From the NCBI RefSeq assembly GCF_046035435.1, contig NZ_JBFNFH010000011.1: a stretch of DNA of 56,087 bases; one strand, 5' to 3'. A program made the translations under genes and the position numbers. The notes below the pieces were generated by a model. The model did not search any database and was not told the DNA's origin. It saw only the letters and a program-made list of their open reading frames with translations. Each line of letters begins with the position of its first letter. Position 1 is the first letter of the stretch. Positions 50,965 through 56,087 of this stretch are shown here, in pieces. Source of the stretch: Helcococcus bovis (lineage in GTDB: Bacteria > Bacillota > Clostridia > Tissierellales > Peptoniphilaceae).

Positions 50965-52515
50965 CTAATTACTACTACTTAACACATCGTGTTCTATTTT
51001 CTTGTATGAAGAATTTCCTCTCAAATATCTTTCAAGTAAGTGCAATAGTGATGTTATGCTCAATGTTAATGCCAAATATATTACTGATGTTATGAAATAT
51101 GTTTGGAAGAATTTAAAATTTGCACCAGCTATTGATTTTGTTGAGAAAAATAATTCTTGTACCGATATTACGTTAAGTACTGATGTATCCTTTATGTTAA
51201 CTATAAATTCATTTCCTATATTAGGAATGATATTTCTAAACACTTGTGGTAAGATTACATAAATCATTGTTTGTAAGTGATTCATTCCCAAGGCTTTCGC
51301 TGCTTCAACTTGTCCTTTATCGATAGAATTGATTCCTCCTCTTACAACCTCAGCCATATATGCTCCTGTATTTACAGATACAATTATGAATGCTGATGCC
51401 ATTGGAGACATATTTATATTATAAAATAGCTGTAAACCATAGTAGAATAACACAGCTTGTACCATCATTGGAGTACCTCTTGTAACTTGAACGTAAATAT
51501 TTGCTATTAGTTTCGCTATATTTACAAGAATGTTTAAGATTACATTTTTCACTTTTGGAATTGTTTTTATTATACCAACTAACATACCGATTAAAAGACC
51601 AATAATTGTACCTATTAAAGATATTAAAATCGTATTAATTGTACCTGAAATAAATGAAGCTTTGTTATTTACAGCTATATCCCAAATACTTTCTTCTGGT
51701 ACTTTCCCTAATTGTATATTAATTACATTGTCCATTATTTTTTCTTTTTCTTCTGAACTAATTTCTGCAAGAATTTTATTCATAGGAGCTAGAAGTTCTG
51801 AACCTTTTTTTAAGCCAATTGCTATGGACGTATCTTCTGGATTTGTCTTAAATCCTGGATTTAATTCAATATATTTGAAAGCTTTATTAGAGTTTTCAGC
51901 TGAAACCCCTTCTGGTTTTTCAGCTACATATGCATCAACTTTTCCACTTTCAACAGCTACCCTCATCGCTGAAAAATCAGTCATCGGCTTTCCATGATTT
52001 ACCCCTGGAATTTGGTCAATTACTGTGTCATGGAATGTATTTAATTGAGCAACTATATTTGCTCCATTTAAATCATTAATACTTTTTGCATTTGAGTATT
52101 TTCCACCATTTTTAGTTACCAATATTAGCTTTGATTCATAATAATTTTGTGTAAAATCTAATTCTTTTTTTCTTTCAGCGGTAGGACTCATACCTGCTAT
52201 AATTGCATCAATTTTCCCTGATTGAACAGAAGGTAATAATCCATCCCACTCTGTTTTAACTACCACAACATCCATCCCTAATTTATTAGCAATTATTTTT
52301 GCAATTTGAACATCATATCCATTTGCATATTCACTTGATCCTTCTATCTGCACTGCTCCATTTGAATTATCCTTTTGAGTCCAATTAAATGGAGCATACG
52401 CAGCTTCCATTCCAACTCTTAAAACTTTTCTATTACTAGCATTTGTATTAATAGTAGGAATAAACCCTAAAACTGTAACAAATAAAAGTAATAATGTAAA
52501 AACTCTCTTTCTCAT
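50965..52515 (-). CDS. Amino-acid ABC transporter, fused substrate-binding and permease protein
   Basis: 516 aa. Signal peptide (1-27), then a periplasmic-type amino-acid binding domain (about 30-270: VGMEAAYAPFNW, GYDVQIAKIIANKLGMDV, IDAIIAGMSPTAERKK), then a permease domain (about 285-500) with four or five helices and the EAA-type loop EAAKALGMNHLQTMIYVILPQ. Fusion of binding protein and permease is common in Gram-positives. ATG after GGAGG. Controlled by the T-box upstream. Confidence 0.94.
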   Translation of the reverse strand: MRKRVFTLLLLFVTVLGFIPTINTNASNRKVLRVGMEAAYAPFNWTQKDNSNGAVQIEGSSEYANGYDVQIAKIIANKLGMDVVVVKTEWDGLLPSVQSGKIDAIIAGMSPTAERKKELDFTQNYYESKLILVTKNGGKYSNAKSINDLNGANIVAQLNTFHDTVIDQIPGVNHGKPMTDFSAMRVAVESGKVDAYVAEKPEGVSAENSNKAFKYIELNPGFKTNPEDTSIAIGLKKGSELLAPMNKILAEISSEEKEKIMDNVINIQLGKVPEESIWDIAVNNKASFISGTINTILISLIGTIIGLLIGMLVGIIKTIPKVKNVILNILVNIAKLIANIYVQVTRGTPMMVQAVLFYYGLQLFYNINMSPMASAFIIVSVNTGAYMAEVVRGGINSIDKGQVEAAKALGMNHLQTMIYVILPQVFRNIIPNIGNEFIVNIKDTSVLNVISVQELFFSTKSIAGANFKFFQTYFITSVIYLALTLSITSLLHLLERYLRGNSSYKKIEHDVLSSSN

Positions 52516-52572
52516 TTTTCCTCCAAAAAATATATTTATTTAGTTCAGATAGATAATCTTTCGATTTAAACT

Positions 52573-52842
52573 AAAAAACACCTCGTCCCGTCTTTCGACT
52601 TAGGACGAAGTGCATAAACTCCGTGTTACCACCTAAATTTGTATATATTTCACAATATATACCTTAGCAAGTACTATCATACTCCTTTGCTATAACGTGC
52701 AAACCACGTCGCCTCATCAACTATTATATCCGAAACGCTGCTCAAAGTCTTTATTTTTTATATCTTTTATTGTCTACTTTCACCTTACTAGACTCTCTGT
52801 AAATAAAGAGGATATAAATACTCTTCTTTTCTCTGCATTTAA
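52573..52842 (-). promoter_or_regulatory. T-box riboswitch, lysine specifier
   Basis: On the minus strand: Stem I with AGAGAG, specifier region AAATAAAGACTTTGAGC in which the triplet before the conserved purine is AAG (52749-52751), the T-box TTTAGGTGGTAACACGG with CTTCGTCCT, and a terminator CGTCC/GGACG with T6. AAG and the alternative reading AAA are both Lys codons. It precedes the amino-acid ABC transporter, which is therefore predicted to respond to uncharged tRNA-Lys. The leader accounts for the gene-free 52516-52878. Confidence 0.85.
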
Positions 52843-52849
52843 TAAACAT

Positions 52850-52878
52850 ATATTAACAATTTATATTTTAAATGTCAA
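52850..52878 (-). promoter_or_regulatory. Promoter of the Lys T-box operon
   Basis: Perfect TTGACA (52873-52878), 17-nt spacer, TAATAT (52850-52855) on the minus strand, directly after the stop codon of the preceding gene. Confidence 0.8.
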
Positions 52879-53913
52879 CTATTTGTTATATTTTCCATTC
52901 CAATTTAGTAAAATTTCTCTTAAATTAGCTGAAATAGCTGCATCTGAATAGTCACTTTGTATTAAAAACATAAATGGTTTTTCCCCTAAAATAAATCCTA
53001 ATTCTAGATTGTATCCATATTCATAACTTCCAACAAAACCCATGAAATTGTCTAAGTTTAACTTATACACACTATCATAATGCTGTGCAGAATTAATAAT
53101 ATTAATATAAGTGTTTGGATAAAATGATTCTTTATCTTTTTTACTTAAAGCTAAATTTAACATCTTAAAAATATCTTCAATTTTCATTTCATTTTCTTTA
53201 CTTATTAATATTTTATACTTATTATTGGCGTATGTCTTCCAGTCTCCATTTACATTTTTATTTAATGTTTGTAATACTAATTTAATTCTCCAATCGCCAC
53301 CTTTTATAATCATATCACTAATCAAATCCTGTAATGTTATAGATTTTTTTTCATCTTTTTCTACAAATTTTGATATATCAATATTCATACTATAATCTAA
53401 TTTTTTTTCTTTATATAAATCTTCAGCAATCATTGAAATTATAAAAACATTATTATTTCTCATAGGAATCAAATTAGTTTCGCTAATTTTTATAATTTTT
53501 TTATCTTTATCATTTAAATTTTCATATGCTATATTTACATTTTTTTTATTCAATTTTTGCGTATCTATATATGAATTAATTTCAGTAATCAGCACATTTT
53601 CTGCATTTTTTATAACATTTTCAATCTTTTTTATTAAAGCCTCAGCAGTTTCATTACTTTTTTCATCATTTTTCAAATTTTTGGCAGTAGTAATTATTTC
53701 ATTTGTACTCTTTTTATTATCTGATTTACTTGCCAAATTACCTTTAACACTAAATATTTTAGTGATAATAAATAATACTAAAATTATAAATAATACTAGA
53801 ATAGAAACAAAAATTGAAATTTTTTTATAATTGTATTTTACATTTCTATTTCTTTTTCTATATCTTTTATTTCTTTTTTCAATTAATAACTTTTCTTTAT
53901 CATCTCTTTCCAT
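52879..53913 (-). CDS. Beta-lactamase/serine-hydrolase-fold protein, catalytic motifs not intact
   Basis: 344 aa from the ATG at 53913, 5 nt after GAGG. A basic cytoplasmic tail, one membrane helix (about 33-55) and a Lys/Asn-rich linker precede a domain resembling class A beta-lactamase-type hydrolases (ISMIAEDLYKEKKLDY, SITLQDLISDMIIKGGDWRIKLVLQTL, GFILGEKPFMFLI). The nucleophile SxxK stretch reads PMRNNNVFI and the KTG box reads VGS, so catalytic residues appear to be lost. It may bind cell-wall ligands. The assignment rests on pattern similarity. Confidence 0.6.
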   Translation of the reverse strand: MERDDKEKLLIEKRNKRYRKRNRNVKYNYKKISIFVSILVLFIILVLFIITKIFSVKGNLASKSDNKKSTNEIITTAKNLKNDEKSNETAEALIKKIENVIKNAENVLITEINSYIDTQKLNKKNVNIAYENLNDKDKKIIKISETNLIPMRNNNVFIISMIAEDLYKEKKLDYSMNIDISKFVEKDEKKSITLQDLISDMIIKGGDWRIKLVLQTLNKNVNGDWKTYANNKYKILISKENEMKIEDIFKMLNLALSKKDKESFYPNTYINIINSAQHYDSVYKLNLDNFMGFVGSYEYGYNLELGFILGEKPFMFLIQSDYSDAAISANLREILLNWNGKYNK

Positions 53914-54021
53914 ATACACCTCATCAAAATTATAACATATAATTCTAGATTTTTATAACTTACAGCTTTATGGTATAGTATTAATATATGAATTTGACAT
54001 AAAAATATGAAAGGGAAATTT

Positions 54022-54918
54022 ATGAAAAAATTAAAAAATTTTATTAGATACTTTATAAAACTTATGAGTGTAAGTGAATCAGATTTAGCATCAACATTTT
54101 TAGCTTATTATCTATTACTTTCATTCATTCCTCTACTTGCTTTTCTTTCTCAAGTTTTGGTTTATGTTACACCAAATTTTGAATCATTTATTTATGATCT
54201 TATGAAAAGTTTACCAAATGATGTCAATAAAATATTTATGCCTATAGTAAAAAGTATTTTTAATGGACAATCTTCTTCTTTATCTTTAATTGCTATTGGA
54301 TCATCCATTTGGTTAGGTTCAAGAGGTTTTTTAGGTTTAATTAAATCATTAAATAAGATATTTGATGTTAATACAGAAGGTAAAATTCCATATTATGAAG
54401 TAATTTTTTCAGTATTTTATACAATAGGTTTCATGATAGTCATTGGATCTTTATTACTATTTTCCGTATATAATGAAAAGATACTATCTATTTTTAAAAG
54501 CTTTACAGATAATATACTTATAATTAACAATATTTCTAATTTTCTAATAGATGGAATTGGATATTTAATGCCTATGATTATTTCCATAGTATTATTTGTA
54601 TTTTTTTATAGATATGCTCCATCATTTGAAAAAGGAAAAAGAATTTCGTTTAAGCTATCACTTATCGGTTCTATTATAGCAACTTTAGGTATAGGATTAA
54701 TTACCTTTTTCTATAAATTCACAAATGATACTTTACAAAGATCTCCTAGCTATTATGGATCCTTGGGAAGTATATTAGTAACATTAGTGTGGTTGCTAGG
54801 TATTTGCCAAATTATTATTTATGGTGCAGTATTTATAAAAACTTATAAAGATGTTATTATAGAAAATAAAACTATAAAATATTTAGAGGAAAAAGTTAAA
54901 TGCAAAAGAAAAGCTTAA
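54022..54918 (+). CDS. YihY/BrkB-family membrane protein
   Basis: 298 aa from the ATG at 54022, 6 nt after AAAGGG (an ATG at 54007 lies before that site). About six helices; family motifs ASTFLAYYLLLSFIPLLAF, WLGSRGFLGLIKSLNKIF, FFYRYAPS and YGSLGSILVTLVWL. Earlier described as ribonuclease BN, now regarded as an integral membrane protein of uncertain, possibly transport, function. An extended -10 (TGGTATAGT) lies about 50 nt upstream. Confidence 0.9.
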   Translation: MKKLKNFIRYFIKLMSVSESDLASTFLAYYLLLSFIPLLAFLSQVLVYVTPNFESFIYDLMKSLPNDVNKIFMPIVKSIFNGQSSSLSLIAIGSSIWLGSRGFLGLIKSLNKIFDVNTEGKIPYYEVIFSVFYTIGFMIVIGSLLLFSVYNEKILSIFKSFTDNILIINNISNFLIDGIGYLMPMIISIVLFVFFYRYAPSFEKGKRISFKLSLIGSIIATLGIGLITFFYKFTNDTLQRSPSYYGSLGSILVTLVWLLGICQIIIYGAVFIKTYKDVIIENKTIKYLEEKVKCKRKA

Positions 54919-55862
54919 AATTCAAATTAAAATTATATGCATTATCATTATTAATAATTTTATTAATATTACTAGGAGTAGCATCAGCGTTTTTAGTGAA
55001 TTATGCTCTTGCAAAAAAGGGCGATGGTAAGAATAGAAATGTAAAAACAAACATAGTTTCAATAAATAATAAAGATAATTACAAAAAACAAAAAGAATTA
55101 ACTAAAGAATTCTTAAATACAAATAAAGAAAAAGAAGCAGAGATAACATCAAATGATAATTTAAAATTAAAAGGGTACTATTTTGAGAACAAATCAGATA
55201 AATGGGTTATTTTACTTCATGGTTACAGAACAAATCATACCCATAATTATGATTATGCTCAAAAATATTTTGAAAATAAATATAATATACTAAACCCTGA
55301 TTTAAGAGCATCCGGAAACTCTGAAGGAAATTATGTTGGAATGGGTTTTTTAGAAAAAAATGATATTTTACTATGGATTAATTGGATAATAGACAAAAAT
55401 CCTAACGCTGAAATTATTCTTCATGGAATGTCTATGGGGGCGGCTACAACAATGATGGTTGCGGGAGAAAACACTCCAAAACAAGTAAAATTATTTATTG
55501 AAGATTCCGGTTATACAAGTGCATGGGATATATTTTCATCAGAATTAAAACTTAGATTTAATTTACCACAATTTCCTATAATGTATACATCAAATTTATT
55601 TTCAGGAATAATGGCTGGATACAAGTTTAGTGATGCTTCTGCAATAGATGCTGTAAAAAAATCCTCAAAACCAATATTATTCATTCATGGTGATAAAGAT
55701 GATTTTGTACCATTTGAAATGATGAATAAACTTTATGAAGCCAAAACTAATGGTGTTAAAGACAAATTCGTATCAAAAGGTGCAGGTCATACTAAATCTA
55801 TTTATATTTCAAATAGAGAATACTGGAATAAAGTATTTGATTTTATAGAAAAAAATAATTGA
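54900..55862 (+). CDS. Membrane-anchored alpha/beta hydrolase
   Basis: 320 aa. An N-terminal membrane anchor (about 11-37) places the enzyme outside the membrane. Nucleophile Ser in HGMSMGAAT, acid Asp in HGDKDDFVP and His in GAGHTKS, with oxyanion region LLHGYRTNH and DLRASGNSEG. Resembles the YqkD/CinA-type esterase or peptidase group; the substrate is unknown. It overlaps the 3' end of the YihY gene by 19 nt, so the two are co-transcribed. Confidence 0.9.
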   Translation: MQKKSLKFKLKLYALSLLIILLILLGVASAFLVNYALAKKGDGKNRNVKTNIVSINNKDNYKKQKELTKEFLNTNKEKEAEITSNDNLKLKGYYFENKSDKWVILLHGYRTNHTHNYDYAQKYFENKYNILNPDLRASGNSEGNYVGMGFLEKNDILLWINWIIDKNPNAEIILHGMSMGAATTMMVAGENTPKQVKLFIEDSGYTSAWDIFSSELKLRFNLPQFPIMYTSNLFSGIMAGYKFSDASAIDAVKKSSKPILFIHGDKDDFVPFEMMNKLYEAKTNGVKDKFVSKGAGHTKSIYISNREYWNKVFDFIEKNN

Positions 55863-55966
55863 AATAAGGGGTTGTTACAAAAATAAAAGATAGCCTTTAA
55901 ATTACAAAAATTTAATAAAAATATAAAACAAGAAAATATAAACAGAAAAAGCTATTACAAAATAAG

Positions 55967-56087
55967 GTGACCCCAAAAAGTTGGACTTTATACCAGAGAC
56001 ATTTAGAAATATTTGTCTCTGGTTTTTTGTGTCGATAATTTATCATAACAAGTGCAACACAAAATAACTCATAGCTAATCAGCTGTT
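55967..56087. mobile_element. Terminus of an IS-like element (continues past the window)
   Basis: GGTGACCCCAAAAAGTTGGACTT resembles the terminal inverted repeat of IS3-family (IS150-type) elements. It is followed by a stem CCAGAGACA/TGTCTCTGG (55993-56001, 56014-56022) with T6, and by open sequence on the minus strand that could be a transposase end. The family cannot be fixed from 121 nt. The interval 55863-55966 is AT-rich with no feature. Confidence 0.5.

Overview
The window comes from a very AT-rich, low-GC Firmicute. The best guess is an anaerobic Gram-positive coccus of the Tissierellia/Peptoniphilaceae type (Parvimonas-like), a judgement from gene content and gene order rather than a database match. 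Supporting signs are T-box leaders, lipobox lipoproteins, an HrcA/CIRCE heat-shock operon, an anaerobe-type flavodiiron protein, a DsdA D-serine dehydratase and an F-ATPase whose c subunit carries a full sodium-binding signature. Most genes have strong AGGAGG-type ribosome binding sites.

Layout. 1-2817 (minus): M42 aminopeptidase, then an OmpR-type regulator and an intramembrane-sensing kinase. 2868-4809: a decayed CsbD-like gene and an IS256-family element whose transposase has two in-frame stops. 4816-5106: a strictly spaced array of inverted hexamers. 5334-9889 (minus): hrcA-grpE-dnaK-dnaJ under a CIRCE operator. 9988-10755 (plus): an unknown Cys-rich exported peptide and a membrane protein, set between hrcA and a HemW homologue. 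10899-14910 (minus): cysteine-less HemW homologue, lepA and two signal peptidases. 15063-16444: rpsT and holA, convergent. 16509-23369 (minus): the complete ATP synthase operon with atpI- and atpZ-like genes. 23448-27720: a second hexamer array, ileS (type-2 enzyme with a swapped GIHH motif), a third dyad array, a tandem two-hairpin repeat and an Ile-specific T-box. 27796-33389: MATE exporter, rodA, nth without its full iron-sulfur motif, galU and a CNNM/CBS protein. 33559-37383 (plus): PAP2 protein, a small acidic protein, two YehR-like lipoproteins, a broken small gene and a membrane-anchored MutS-like ATPase. 37455-39076 (plus): dsdA and a probable structured ncRNA with its own promoter. 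39080-43866 (minus): Abi_2 HEPN protein with sbcD and sbcC. 43970-46834 (plus): an acyl-CoA dehydrogenase/EtfA fusion and a flavodiiron protein. 46963-47285: a fourth dyad array. 47288-53913 (minus): lipoprotein, PepF, and an amino-acid ABC transporter under a lysine-type T-box, then a degenerate beta-lactamase-fold protein. 54022-55862 (plus): YihY/BrkB protein and a membrane-anchored hydrolase. The window closes in the end of an IS-like element.

The most unusual signal is a set of four intergenic arrays (4816, 23448, 26884 and 46963). Each is built from inverted 6-9-nt boxes repeating every 62-65 nt. Two arrays share the box TCATAC/GTATGA; the other two use different boxes (GGAACA/TGTTCC and GCAGACA/TGTCCGT) in the same geometry. 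In the TCATAC arrays the inner spacing is exactly 24 nt in all eight dyads. The unit is close to six turns of the DNA helix, so boxes would fall on one face. I know of no named element with this design. Other points of note are the HemW homologue without radical-SAM cysteines, the GIHH IleS, the Na+-type c subunit, the ACAD-EtfA fusion and the structured RNA next to sbcC.
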